Source: Thermoanaerobaculum sp. (lineage in GTDB: Bacteria; Acidobacteriota; Thermoanaerobaculia; Multivoradales; UBA5704). From it: DNA of 64,000 nt. Where the stretch lies: assembly GCA_021154885.1 (NCBI GenBank), contig JAJKHS010000136.1, positions 1-64,000 on the forward strand, in the 5' to 3' direction. The notes beneath the pieces were generated by a model. That model had not been told where the DNA came from. It worked only from the letters and a program-made list of their open reading frames with translations, and did not search any database. The position numbers were made by a program, and so were the translations under genes. Positions 19,692 through 26,529 of this stretch are shown here, in pieces (position 1 is the stretch's first letter; every line of letters starts with the position of its first letter).

Positions 19692-21017
19692 CTACCCCAG
19701 CCCCAGCTCGATCATCTTCCGCCGCAGGTACTGCGCCGAGGCCTCCAGCATCGCCAGGTCCGTGATCTCGGCCCGGCAGGTTTCCTCCAGCAGCCGCGCG
19801 GCGCCGAGGATCTCCCGGTGGATGCCCAGGGCGGAGAACATCGCCGCGGACTCCAGCCCCTCTCGCACCGCCTCTTCCCGGCGTCCCTGACGCAGGAGGG
19901 TCATGGCCAGGTCGAGGCCGGCCAAGGCACACGCGAATCCCATCTCGGCCTCGGCGAGCCCCTCCTTCGCTTCACGGATTGCGATCTCCGCGCTCTTGAG
20001 CTTCCGCAGTCCGTAGCTGATGCGGCCCTCGATCCAGCGCAGCTTGAGACCCGCCACACTGCCCTGGTCCATGAACCGGGGCCGATTCTCGAACAACGCC
20101 CTCTGTGCGTCCTTGAATCGGTTGCTGTCCACGAGGAACAGGAGGTAGTCGAAGGCCGCCACCAGCGCCAGGGAAGGATCGCGCTCCCGGTCGATCAGGG
20201 CGAGCCCTTCCGCGATCGTCGTACACGCATCCTCGGCCTTTCCCTGGTAGAACAGGTACAGGGCCTTGGTGATGAGCGCCCGGCCGGCGAGATGGTCATC
20301 ACCTGCGTCGCGGTGGAGGCGGGCGAGCATCGTCAAAGCTTGCAGGGCCAGAGGGAATTGCCGCAAGGTGCCGAAGAGCGACGCTTCGAGGTCCAGCAGG
20401 CGCAGCAGCAGGCCCCGGTCCTCAGAACCCTGGACATAGAAGGCGAACGCCTCGCCGAAGGCCGTTTCAGCCTCGCGAAGCCGGTCCGCCACCCGGCAGG
20501 CGTTGGCGAGCTCGCCCCAGGCCCGCGCCTTGAGGTCCGCCACCTTCGCGGCGCCGTAGACCTCCGGATCGAACGAGTCGCACATCTGGACGGCCACGTT
20601 GGCGAGGTGCCACATCTCGCGGGGATTCTCGTAGCGGACGGCCCAGCTCCGGGCGAGGAGGGCCTCGTAGACGCCTATTCCCCCGACCGACATCCTGGCG
20701 GTCTCCGCGATCACGCGCACGCCGTCTCCCGAGCGCAGCAGGGAGGTGACCTTCAGGAACCGCCTCTGCTCCCGGGGCGGAAGAGCCGCGGCCCGGCGGG
20801 CGTTCTCGAGGGCCCGGTCCAGCACCGCATCGAGGGGGCCCTCACGGTCCTTGCCCGGCTCCGGGGCCGGCGTCTCGCCGCGGGCGGCCGCCTTCATGAA
20901 GTTCCAGCTCTCCTGGCCGGCCCGGCCGCAACCCCGGAGGAGCCGGCGGATGCCGTTCTTCGAGGACAGCAGCTTCAGATGACCGTCCACTCCCTCCGGA
21001 GTCTCGCAATCGCTCAT
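19692..21017 (-). CDS. TPR-like repeat protein
   Basis: This 441-residue protein has no signal peptide. After about 70 residues it becomes alpha-helical and repeat-like, with tetratricopeptide-type signatures (AWGELANACRVADRLREAE; FDYLLFLVDSNRFKDAQRA; AGLDLAMTLLRQGRREEAV). Such repeats bind peptides or proteins. ATG 21017 is chosen for the AGGAGG just upstream; an in-frame ATG at 21083 lies within a less likely leader. The gene is flanked by an XRE regulator and a small secreted protein, an arrangement reminiscent of regulator/TPR/peptide sets. Its function is unknown. Confidence 0.82.
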   Translation of the reverse strand: MSDCETPEGVDGHLKLLSSKNGIRRLLRGCGRAGQESWNFMKAAARGETPAPEPGKDREGPLDAVLDRALENARRAAALPPREQRRFLKVTSLLRSGDGVRVIAETARMSVGGIGVYEALLARSWAVRYENPREMWHLANVAVQMCDSFDPEVYGAAKVADLKARAWGELANACRVADRLREAETAFGEAFAFYVQGSEDRGLLLRLLDLEASLFGTLRQFPLALQALTMLARLHRDAGDDHLAGRALITKALYLFYQGKAEDACTTIAEGLALIDRERDPSLALVAAFDYLLFLVDSNRFKDAQRALFENRPRFMDQGSVAGLKLRWIEGRISYGLRKLKSAEIAIREAKEGLAEAEMGFACALAGLDLAMTLLRQGRREEAVREGLESAAMFSALGIHREILGAARLLEETCRAEITDLAMLEASAQYLRRKMIELGLG

Positions 21018-21113
21018 CGCCCCTCCTGCCCCAAGGCCCGTTTTCCGATGCAGCTCCTCATTATAGATCTCGCACGAGCGCAAGGGGAAGGAGGGGAGTC
21101 GGAAAACCAGAAA

Positions 21114-21210
21114 GGGACAGCAGGGACTCCAGGGACAGCAGGGACGAGACCGGCCACAATCTCCGCCCTTTTCTTCGTCCCTGCCGTCCCTGCCGTCCCT
21201 GCTGTCCCTG
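21114..21210. repeat. 9-base-unit inverted repeat, copy C
   Basis: The left arm is gggacagcagggactccagg and continues. The right arm is gtccctgccgtccctgctgt and continues. It separates the TPR gene from the small secreted protein gene. It is the same element type as at 11127-11238 and 14409-14550. Confidence 0.85.
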
Positions 21211-21254
21211 ACGACCCCCAGCCCACCCAGGCTGGCCTGCCGCCGCGCAGGCTC

Positions 21255-21584
21255 CTAGCCGTTGGGATCGAGGCCCGGACCCTGATCGGGACAGGTGCTG
21301 CCACAAGGGGGGGTGACGGAGCTCGGCCGGGGTGGGGTTCCTCCGTTCGGATCGACGCCGTACCCCTGTTTCGCCCAGGAGGGGACGACCTTCGATCCTG
21401 AGTCCCCGGCTCCGGCCCCGTGCCACAGGATGGAGACGCCCTGCGTCCAGACGTCCTGGAGCCAGAGCCAGGCGCGGCCGGCGGTGCCGACGTCGCGGGC
21501 GCTCGCCGGAGGGGCGCCGGCCGCGCTGAGGACGGCGGCGAGGACTCCCACCGTGAGGTAACGTCGAAGCGTTGTGTAGGACAT
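21255..21584 (-). CDS. Small secreted protein with N-terminal signal peptide
   Basis: The 109-residue protein has a classic signal peptide (MSYTTLRRYLTVGVLAAVLS followed by AAGAPPASA) with probable cleavage near residue 29. The mature part is about 80 residues and contains a tryptophan-rich stretch (AWLWLQDVWTQGVSILWHG). It ends in a proline/glycine region with two cysteines (PPCGSTCPDQGPGLDPNG). GGAGGGAG precedes the ATG. It is co-oriented with the TPR gene, with repeat copy C between them. No family is recognised. The two cysteines could form a disulfide. Confidence 0.75.
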   Translation of the reverse strand: MSYTTLRRYLTVGVLAAVLSAAGAPPASARDVGTAGRAWLWLQDVWTQGVSILWHGAGAGDSGSKVVPSWAKQGYGVDPNGGTPPRPSSVTPPCGSTCPDQGPGLDPNG

Positions 21585-21888
21585 GTCGTGCTCTCCCTCC
21601 GCCGCGGAGCGGAACGGACCTTCATGGCCCGGCGGCCCGCGGCTTGGCGCCGTCGAGCGCCAACGGCCCGGACGCACGGCGCGGGGCTCGTCCGTGCCGC
21701 GCGGTCTCGACGGAGTCTCCCGGCCCCTACGATACTCTCCTGACGCGCCCAAGTTCCGCTCAGCCGCGTTACGGCTTCGAGCCAATTCCCGCCCGCGACG
21801 CCAGCGCTCCTTTCCTGTCGCGTTCTTCAGACTATTGAACCCATTTCTCGCCACAGGAAAAAATCTTTGTGTCATTAACGTCTCCGTC

Positions 21889-21916
21889 TTGACATTCATA
21901 TCTCCATCTGTACAAT
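21889..21916 (+). promoter_or_regulatory. Strong sigma70-type promoter
   Basis: TTGACA (21889-21894) and TACAAT (21911-21916) are 16 bases apart in a locally AT-rich stretch. They lie about 80 bases upstream of the small gene at 21995, which has AAGGAGG as its ribosome site. Apart from this promoter, the 410-base gap from 21585 to 21994 shows no gene or repeat that I can support. Confidence 0.65.
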
Positions 21917-21994
21917 GCGGTCTTCAAGTCGTTGTTGCCGGATCGATCTTCCGGCGTCATGAAGGCGCCGGATTCTTGAACCAAGGAGGTTCAA

Positions 21995-22354
21995 ATGAGC
22001 ACGAAGAACAGCATCCAGACTCTGACCGTCCAGACCCCCAAGGCCGTGGCGCTCCAGCCCACGGAGCCGATCCAGACGCGGCTGAAGCCCGAGCGGGTGC
22101 AGGAGACGCTCGCCGGGGCTCCGGCCTGGCAGCTCCTCGGCGGCACGGCGGTCCTGCACCGGGAGAAGAAGTTCCCCGACGCGGTGGCGGCCCTGCTGTA
22201 TTCCTCCTACGTGTCGTCGCTCGCCTCGAGTCTCAAGGTGAATGCGAACGTGCGCCTCCGGGGTTTGCGGGTGCTGGTGACCCTGGGGAGCCGGAGGAAG
22301 GATCGCAGCCCGCTCACGGAGCCGCAGCTCGGCTTCGCGGTGATGATCAGTTGA
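21995..22354 (+). CDS. Hypothetical protein, 119 residues
   Basis: No family is recognised. The protein has no signal peptide. Its first 45 residues are polar. A more hydrophobic middle follows (FPDAVAALLYSSYVSSLASS), and the C-terminal segment (VNANVRLRGLRVLVTLGSR) ends in FAVMIS. Translation is well supported by AAGGAGG at ideal spacing and a TTGACA/TACAAT promoter. The next small gene begins 36 bases after the stop and is probably cotranscribed. Confidence 0.72.
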   Translation: MSTKNSIQTLTVQTPKAVALQPTEPIQTRLKPERVQETLAGAPAWQLLGGTAVLHREKKFPDAVAALLYSSYVSSLASSLKVNANVRLRGLRVLVTLGSRRKDRSPLTEPQLGFAVMIS

Positions 22355-22390
22355 ACGGTTTCCCTCGACAGAAAGGAAAGGAGGACACAC

Positions 22391-22798
22391 ATGCCCAGAC
22401 AGGCACATTCGGATGAAACCTCGGAATGGGATCATCTCTCGACGACCGTCGACGTGAACAAGGCGGACCTGGCGTTCCTGGAGCCGCTGCGCTTGCAACT
22501 CACGACGGTGCGGACCACAGCCAAGGACGCGATGATCCGTCAGGACGCCTTCAAGGCCCAGTTCCAGCAGGCGACCCGGGACCTGGAGAAGGCGATGTCG
22601 GAAGGCCGGGAGCTGGCCACGCGCCTGCGCAACGGAATTCGGACGCAGTATGGTCTGAGGGGAGAGAAGCTGGCGGAGTTCGGCCTGCAGCCGCGCCGCA
22701 AGCCGCAGAAGGTGAAGCAGAAGACAAAACCGGGACCGGTCGTGCAACCGGCCCCGGAACCTGTGCCTCACACTCCTGTGGAGCCCAAGCAGTCGTAG
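22391..22798 (+). CDS. Hypothetical protein, 135 residues, helical with Pro/Lys tail
   Basis: The first 95 residues are helical and charged (FQQATRDLEKAMSEGRELAT), suggesting a coiled coil. The last 40 residues are proline-, lysine- and glutamine-rich. There is no signal peptide or membrane segment. AAAGGAGG precedes the ATG. It is downstream of the 119-residue gene, and a terminator-like hairpin follows the stop. The pair looks like a two-gene operon of unknown role. Confidence 0.72.
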   Translation: MPRQAHSDETSEWDHLSTTVDVNKADLAFLEPLRLQLTTVRTTAKDAMIRQDAFKAQFQQATRDLEKAMSEGRELATRLRNGIRTQYGLRGEKLAEFGLQPRRKPQKVKQKTKPGPVVQPAPEPVPHTPVEPKQS

Positions 22799-22810
22799 TA
22801 TAGCCGGACC

Positions 22811-22834
22811 GCCGGGGGCTGCCAAGCCCCCGGC
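22811..22834 (+). terminator. Terminator-like GC hairpin
   Basis: A 9-base perfect stem (GCCGGGGGC / GCCCCCGGC) with a 6-base loop follows the 135-residue gene by 12 bases. Only a short T-rich run (ctttg) comes after it, so efficient intrinsic termination is likely but not certain. Confidence 0.6.
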
Positions 22835-22858
22835 GGCCTTTGCCAGGTCGATCTGCTC

Positions 22859-22878
22859 GTACCGGTTTCTGGTACAAT
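22859..22878 (+). promoter_or_regulatory. Candidate promoter/operator of the toxin-antitoxin operon
   Basis: GTACC (22859-22863) and GGTAC (22871-22875) form an inverted repeat with a 7-base spacer. The second half overlaps an extended -10 box (TGGTACAAT, -10 at 22873-22878). The antitoxin ATG is at 22886. Type II antitoxins usually bind such a site to repress their own operon. Confidence 0.45.
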
Positions 22879-22885
22879 CTGGAGC

Positions 22886-23158
22886 ATGAGAGAGATATCC
22901 GTTCATGAGTTCCGCAGTCACTTGCGACAGGTGGTGGAGGGAGTAGTGGAAGACCATGTCCCTCTGCGCGTCAAGCGTCGTGGAGGCCAGGACTTCGTCG
23001 TCGTCAGCGCTGAGGATTGGGAGCGGGAGCAGGAGACGCTGTACGTCCTCCAGAACAGATCGCTCATGGAGCAGATCGAGCGTTCGCTGAAGACTCATGG
23101 GGAAGGCACAGGCTATCGGCCCTCCCAGGATGAGCTCGATGCGCTCGATCGTGTTTGA
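22886..23158 (+). CDS. Phd/YefM-type antitoxin
   Basis: The 90-residue protein has the Phd/YefM N-terminal DNA-binding fold (MREISVHEFRSHLRQVVEGV), then a strand pair (PLRVKRRGGQDFVVVSAEDW) and a charged helical C-terminal tail that would wrap the toxin. It overlaps the YoeB-like gene by 20 bases in the usual antitoxin-first order. GGAG lies before the ATG, although the -10 box is so close that the transcript may start almost at the ATG. Confidence 0.85.
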   Translation: MREISVHEFRSHLRQVVEGVVEDHVPLRVKRRGGQDFVVVSAEDWEREQETLYVLQNRSLMEQIERSLKTHGEGTGYRPSQDELDALDRV

Positions 23159-23444
23159 GGGCGACACCTGGCAGCACTATGAGGATCTACGCCGGCGGGA
23201 TCCCGCACTGCACCAGGTGCTATGCCGGCAGCTCAAAGAGATGCAGCGGGACGACCCCGCAACAGGGACGGGTAAGCCCGAGCCTCTCAAGCACGCCCTG
23301 AGAGGGTGCTGGTCACGCCGACTCTCGCTCAAAGACCGGCTCGTCTACCGCTTCGATGAAAAGGCCATCTACGTGATGGCGATCGGCGGCTTCTGCCTGG
23401 CAAGTGTCCGCCCGGTTCATCCGCCGCCGCCCCATCCTCCGTAG
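23139..23444 (+). CDS. YoeB/Txe-type toxin with unusual C terminus
   Basis: The 101-residue product has YoeB family hallmarks: FEGDTWQHYEDL at the N terminus, GTGKPEPLKHALRGCWSRR, and RLVYRFDEKAIYVMAI. YoeB toxins cleave mRNA at the ribosomal A site. In YoeB the C-terminal His-Tyr pair is catalytic. Here the chain instead ends IGGFCLASVRPVHPPPPHPP, so that pair is absent or displaced and activity may be lost or altered. ATG 23139 is preferred; ATG 23130 is also in frame. It is paired with the upstream antitoxin. Confidence 0.82.
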   Translation: MRSIVFEGDTWQHYEDLRRRDPALHQVLCRQLKEMQRDDPATGTGKPEPLKHALRGCWSRRLSLKDRLVYRFDEKAIYVMAIGGFCLASVRPVHPPPPHPP

Positions 23445-23490
23445 AGAGGGGTGACCCGCCCGATCCGGCGGATTCCAAGGAGGAGATGAG

Positions 23491-24051
23491 ATGAAGAGGA
23501 TGGTCTCGAGGAAGAGCTGTTCTTTCGTGTTTGCCGTGGCGCTCGCCGCCGCGGCCACCCTGCCCGCCCTGGCGCAGCCGCCCGCGCCTCCGTCCGAGCT
23601 TGGACAGTTGGCGTTCTTCGCCGGCGACTGGACTTGCAAGGGCAAGGCGGAGGCCTCGCCCATGGGCCCGGCGCACGACACCCAGGCGACGGTGCACATC
23701 CGCAAGGAGCTCGGCGGCTTCTGGTACGTGGGGCATTTCGCGGAGACGAAGACGGCGCAGAACCCTCATCCCATGAGCTTCGATTTCTTCGAGGGCTACG
23801 CCGCGGGGGCCAAGGCCTTCACCCTCGACGGCTTCGACGCCTTCGGCAACCGCTCCCACCAGACGGCGCCCGGCTGGCAGCAGGGCAAGCTGGTCTATGT
23901 GGGTGAATCCACCGGCGACGGCCCGGCGACCCCCGCCCGCGACACCTTCACGAAAAAGGGCGACGCGGCGCTGGAGCACGCCGGCGAGATTCAGGTCGAC
24001 GGCAAGTGGGTTTTCACCGACCACGAGACCTGCACGAAGGTCAAGAAGTAG
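23491..24051 (+). CDS. Exported DUF1579-like protein
   Basis: The 186-residue protein has a signal peptide (CSFVFAVALAAAATLPALA, cleavage near AQP). The mature part resembles DUF1579/heme-binding-like beta barrels, with the motif LAFFAGDWTCKG near residue 48, a GGFWYVGHFAE strand, and DGFDAFGNRS. The gene follows GGAGGAG. It stands between the toxin gene and a convergent PKD-like gene. No substrate can be deduced. Confidence 0.78.
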   Translation: MKRMVSRKSCSFVFAVALAAAATLPALAQPPAPPSELGQLAFFAGDWTCKGKAEASPMGPAHDTQATVHIRKELGGFWYVGHFAETKTAQNPHPMSFDFFEGYAAGAKAFTLDGFDAFGNRSHQTAPGWQQGKLVYVGESTGDGPATPARDTFTKKGDAALEHAGEIQVDGKWVFTDHETCTKVKK

Positions 24052-24123
24052 GGCGGCCGAAATCGAGGCAAGGGCGACCCTCCAAGGGGCGCCCCGGCCT
24101 CGAAATTGCGGAGCAGGAGTTGT

Positions 24124-24480
24124 CTACGGGCAGCGGCCGTGGGTGGCCCTCGGCGGTCCGATGTTGTTCCAGACCACGATGTCGCAGGACACCGAGGCGG
24201 TGCTGGAGCTCAAGGGGACCACCGTCAACTGGACCGTGGGATAGGGGGTGGAGTAGGAGTGGGTGGTCGTGAGACCCGTGACGAAGGCGGTGTTGCCATC
24301 GCCGAAGTTCCAACTGGTTCCAAAGAGGTTGCCCGTCCAGCTTGAGCAGCTCGCGTCGAAGCTGCAGACGTGGGTGATGTCGTTACAGTCCCAGTCGAAG
24401 CAGGCCGTCGTCGCTCCGGCTCGGCTGGCCACGGCCATGAGCAGGAAGCAACCGGCGAAGAAAGCAATCTTGTTTCGCAT
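24124..24480 (-). CDS. Small secreted PKD-like domain protein
   Basis: This 118-residue protein has a signal peptide (KIAFFAGCFLLMAVASRAGA). The mature chain has four to five cysteines in CFDWDCNDITHVCSFDASC. A single Ig-like PKD domain follows, with the typical WNFGDG motif (about 57-62), HSY, and the VQLTVV strand. AAGGAG precedes the ATG. PKD domains in exported proteins usually mediate surface or carbohydrate contacts. It stands alone, convergent with the DUF1579-like gene. Confidence 0.78.
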   Translation of the reverse strand: MRNKIAFFAGCFLLMAVASRAGATTACFDWDCNDITHVCSFDASCSSWTGNLFGTSWNFGDGNTAFVTGLTTTHSYSTPYPTVQLTVVPLSSSTASVSCDIVVWNNIGPPRATHGRCP

Positions 24481-24657
24481 AGATCTCCTTAACGTAAAGC
24501 GGTCTTCTGTTCGCCGCAAGGGTTGTCCTGGCCAGGAGGGTTGCGGTACGACTACGGACTGTAGCGCGGACCTGAAATTGGCGACTATCCCTTTCTTGCT
24601 CTCCGGAGCCGCGGGCCACCAACGCGGCCATGGCTTTCTGCGGCGCAGGCCCTTAGG

Positions 24658-24882
24658 ATGGGCGGCATGGACGGCAGACGCAGGCAGGACATTCATCCCG
24701 GCCTCCTCGTCGAGGTGGTCCTCAAGAGAGATCAGGCGACGGGCCAGCGCACGCGCGGCATCGTGCGGGAGATCCTCACTCCCTCGCCGACGCATCCCCG
24801 CGGCATCAAGGTCCGGCTGGCGAGCGGCGAGGTGGGACGGGTGCAGGCCATCCTGCGCCCGGAGAAGGGCGAATCGGGCTGA
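24658..24882 (+). CDS. ywbE: YwbE family protein
   Basis: This 74-residue protein matches the YwbE/DUF2196 family across its length. It has RRQDIHPGLLVEVVLKRDQ, TGQRTRGIVREILT, SPTHPRGIKVRLASGEVGRV and QAIL. The family is small, cytoplasmic and of unknown function. The ATG at 24667 is an alternative start. It is divergent from the PKD-like gene and convergent with the YaiI/YqxD gene. The 177 bases before it (24481-24657) show no further feature. Confidence 0.9.
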   Translation: MGGMDGRRRQDIHPGLLVEVVLKRDQATGQRTRGIVREILTPSPTHPRGIKVRLASGEVGRVQAILRPEKGESG

Positions 24883-24922
24883 AGCGGGTCGCGCGCTGCC
24901 GTGAACCACCCACGGGGATTCG

Positions 24923-25396
24923 TCACCGGCGAATTTTACTACTCCGCAGTGCCCGCGTGAGCACGCGGTCGAGCGTGGCGGCGAAGGTCTGCTTGTCCTT
25001 GGGAGCGTAGGGCCGCGGCCCGCCCCCTTCGAGGAGGCCCGCTCCCCGCAGGCCGTCCATCAGGTCGCGTATGGCGAGGCGGTCGGCGACGTTGTCCGCC
25101 GTGTACTCCTCGCCCCGCACGTCGATCACCGCGACCTGCTTTTCGACCAGGCGGGCGGCGAGGGGAATGTCGGCGGTGATGGCGACGTCGCCCGGTTCGG
25201 CGTGGTCCGCGATGTGGCGGTCGGCGACGTCCTGGCCGCCCGCGACCCGCACGGCGGTGACGAAGGGATTGCCCGGAGGACCTTCCAGCCACGAGTTGGC
25301 GACGAGCACGGCCTCCACTTCGAGCCGCCGGGCGGACCGGAAGACGATCTCCTTCACATCGCGCGGCGCGGCGTCGGCGTCGATCCAGATCTTCAC
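24923..25396 (-). CDS. YaiI/YqxD family protein (DUF188)
   Basis: The 157-residue protein begins with the family hallmark KIWIDADAAPRDVKEIVFR. It continues with AVLVANSW, GDVAITADIPLAARLV and the C-terminal GPRPYAPKDKQTFAATLDR. The fold is PIN-like with conserved acidic residues, and the family is thought to be nuclease-related, though no activity is proven. Length and motifs are complete. Confidence 0.93.
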   Translation of the reverse strand: MKIWIDADAAPRDVKEIVFRSARRLEVEAVLVANSWLEGPPGNPFVTAVRVAGGQDVADRHIADHAEPGDVAITADIPLAARLVEKQVAVIDVRGEEYTADNVADRLAIRDLMDGLRGAGLLEGGGPRPYAPKDKQTFAATLDRVLTRALRSSKIRR

Positions 25397-25465
25397 GGTT
25401 TCTCAGCCTATCAGAAGAGGCCCACCCCTTCGGAGCGGGCCCGGAGAGGGGTGTAGTATGCCCTG

Positions 25466-26110
25466 ATGAGGAGGCACTTCATGGCGACACGCAAGGGACT
25501 GCCGTGGGCGCTCGTGGCGAGCGTGGCGCTGACCCTGGCCCTGGGGCTGGCGGTCGAGAGCCGCGGCCAGGAAATCACCTGTTACTGCCGGCTCGCCCTG
25601 GCGAGCGGCTCCGATCCTCTGACCGGCGGCCTGGAGATCCAGGATTGGAAGGAGCTCCACGTTTACGACAAGAGTCCGTTCGAGATGCTGGAATACCAGG
25701 TGAGGGACTGCACGAACCGGTGCATCGAGAGGGCGCAGCAGGACCCGGCGTTCTCCGATCCGACCGGGCTCTGCCGGAAAGTAGGCCGCCCGTTCGACGG
25801 CAAGAGGCAGGCGGTCGCGCGGGTCGACGAGAATCCGCCGGTGCGAGCTTTCTTCGTCCCGCTGAAATGCTGCCCTGCAACGGCCGGCCCGGTCTCCTGT
25901 CCCGCCGGCTGGACCTCCGACGCGAACGGCCCGGGGACCCTCAAATGCCGGCGCAACGCCGGCCATCTCGCGGCCGAGCCGCTGCCGCCGAACGGCACGC
26001 CGGTCGGCGCCTGGGGCATCGTGCTCGGTGCGGACGTCTGGCAGTGGGGTCCGCCGGCGTCTGCGCCAGCGGGCGCGGGAGCGCCCACCGAGTTTCGGCC
26101 CTGCGCCTGA
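25466..26110 (+). CDS. Exported cysteine-containing protein, unknown
   Basis: The 214-residue protein has a signal peptide (LPWALVASVALTLALGLAVE, cleavage near SRGQE). The mature part has eight or more cysteines (ITCYCRLAL, RDCTNRCIE, LKCCPATAGPVSC), suggesting disulfides in the periplasm or outside the cell. No family is recognised. It is convergent with the RiPP precursor genes; a 14-bp hairpin separates the two. Confidence 0.72.
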   Translation: MRRHFMATRKGLPWALVASVALTLALGLAVESRGQEITCYCRLALASGSDPLTGGLEIQDWKELHVYDKSPFEMLEYQVRDCTNRCIERAQQDPAFSDPTGLCRKVGRPFDGKRQAVARVDENPPVRAFFVPLKCCPATAGPVSCPAGWTSDANGPGTLKCRRNAGHLAAEPLPPNGTPVGAWGIVLGADVWQWGPPASAPAGAGAPTEFRPCA

Positions 26111-26114
26111 AAGC

Positions 26115-26149
26115 CGAAGGGGAGGGCGACGAGGCCGCCCTCCCCTTCG
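26115..26149. terminator. Bidirectional terminator-like hairpin
   Basis: CGAAGGGGAGGGCG (26115-26128) pairs perfectly with CGCCCTCCCCTTCG (26136-26149) around a 7-base loop. It sits between the stop of the exported protein and the end of the RiPP operon, where both strands need an end. There is no T-tract on either side. Confidence 0.55.
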
Positions 26150-26168
26150 TCAGGGCGTGAAGCCCGCG

Positions 26169-26330
26169 CTACTCGTTGTCGCCGTCCCGCTGGAAATCAG
26201 GGTTCGGGTTGGCGGTCTCGTAGATCGTGGTGGCCGTCTGGGTGCCGAACGTCGCGGAGATCCGCTTCGTCTCGGTCGCAGTCAGCGGCCGGAACAGCCC
26301 GTCGCCGAGCCTTTCCATCTTCTTCTTCAT
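26169..26330 (-). CDS. Graspetide-type precursor peptide 2 (GwsA-like)
   Basis: The 53-residue peptide begins MKKKMERLGDGLFRPLTA and ends DFQRDGDNE. It is paralogous to the neighbouring 55-residue peptide. Shared positions are the MKK(K/R)ME leader start, GLFRPLTA or KLFRPLTA, R-I-(S/T)-A, a T-x-T-A-x-T-x-x-E-T core, and the RDGDNE end. Hydroxyl (Thr) and carboxyl (Glu/Asp) side chains in the core are what ATP-grasp enzymes join into ester or amide rings. AAAGGAG precedes the ATG. It is the last gene of the operon, 31 bases after peptide 1. Confidence 0.82.
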   Translation of the reverse strand: MKKKMERLGDGLFRPLTATETKRISATFGTQTATTIYETANPNPDFQRDGDNE

Positions 26331-26361
26331 TCAGGGCTCCTTTCGTGCAAAACGCGACCGG

Positions 26362-26529
26362 CTACTCGTTGTCGCCGTCGCGAATGTAATCGTGGGCCTC
26401 GCCGTAGGTTTCCCGCAGCGTGATGGCGGTGTCGGTGACGGGGGTGAACCCGGCCGTGATCCGCTGCTGCTGCGCGGCAGTGAGCGGCCGGAACAGCTTG
26501 TCGTCGAGACTCTCCATCCTCTTCTTCAT
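26362..26529 (-). CDS. Graspetide-type precursor peptide 1 (GwsA-like)
   Basis: The 55-residue peptide starts MKKRMESLDDKLFRPLTA, with a probable leader to about residue 27 and a core TPVTDTAITLRETYGEAHD followed by YIRDGDNE. Its ATG overlaps the stop of the SPASM maturase gene (ATGA), so precursor and maturase are translationally coupled. AAAGGAG lies upstream. No GG cleavage site or signal peptide is visible, so release of the core, if any, would need an external protease. Confidence 0.85.
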   Translation of the reverse strand: MKKRMESLDDKLFRPLTAAQQQRITAGFTPVTDTAITLRETYGEAHDYIRDGDNE

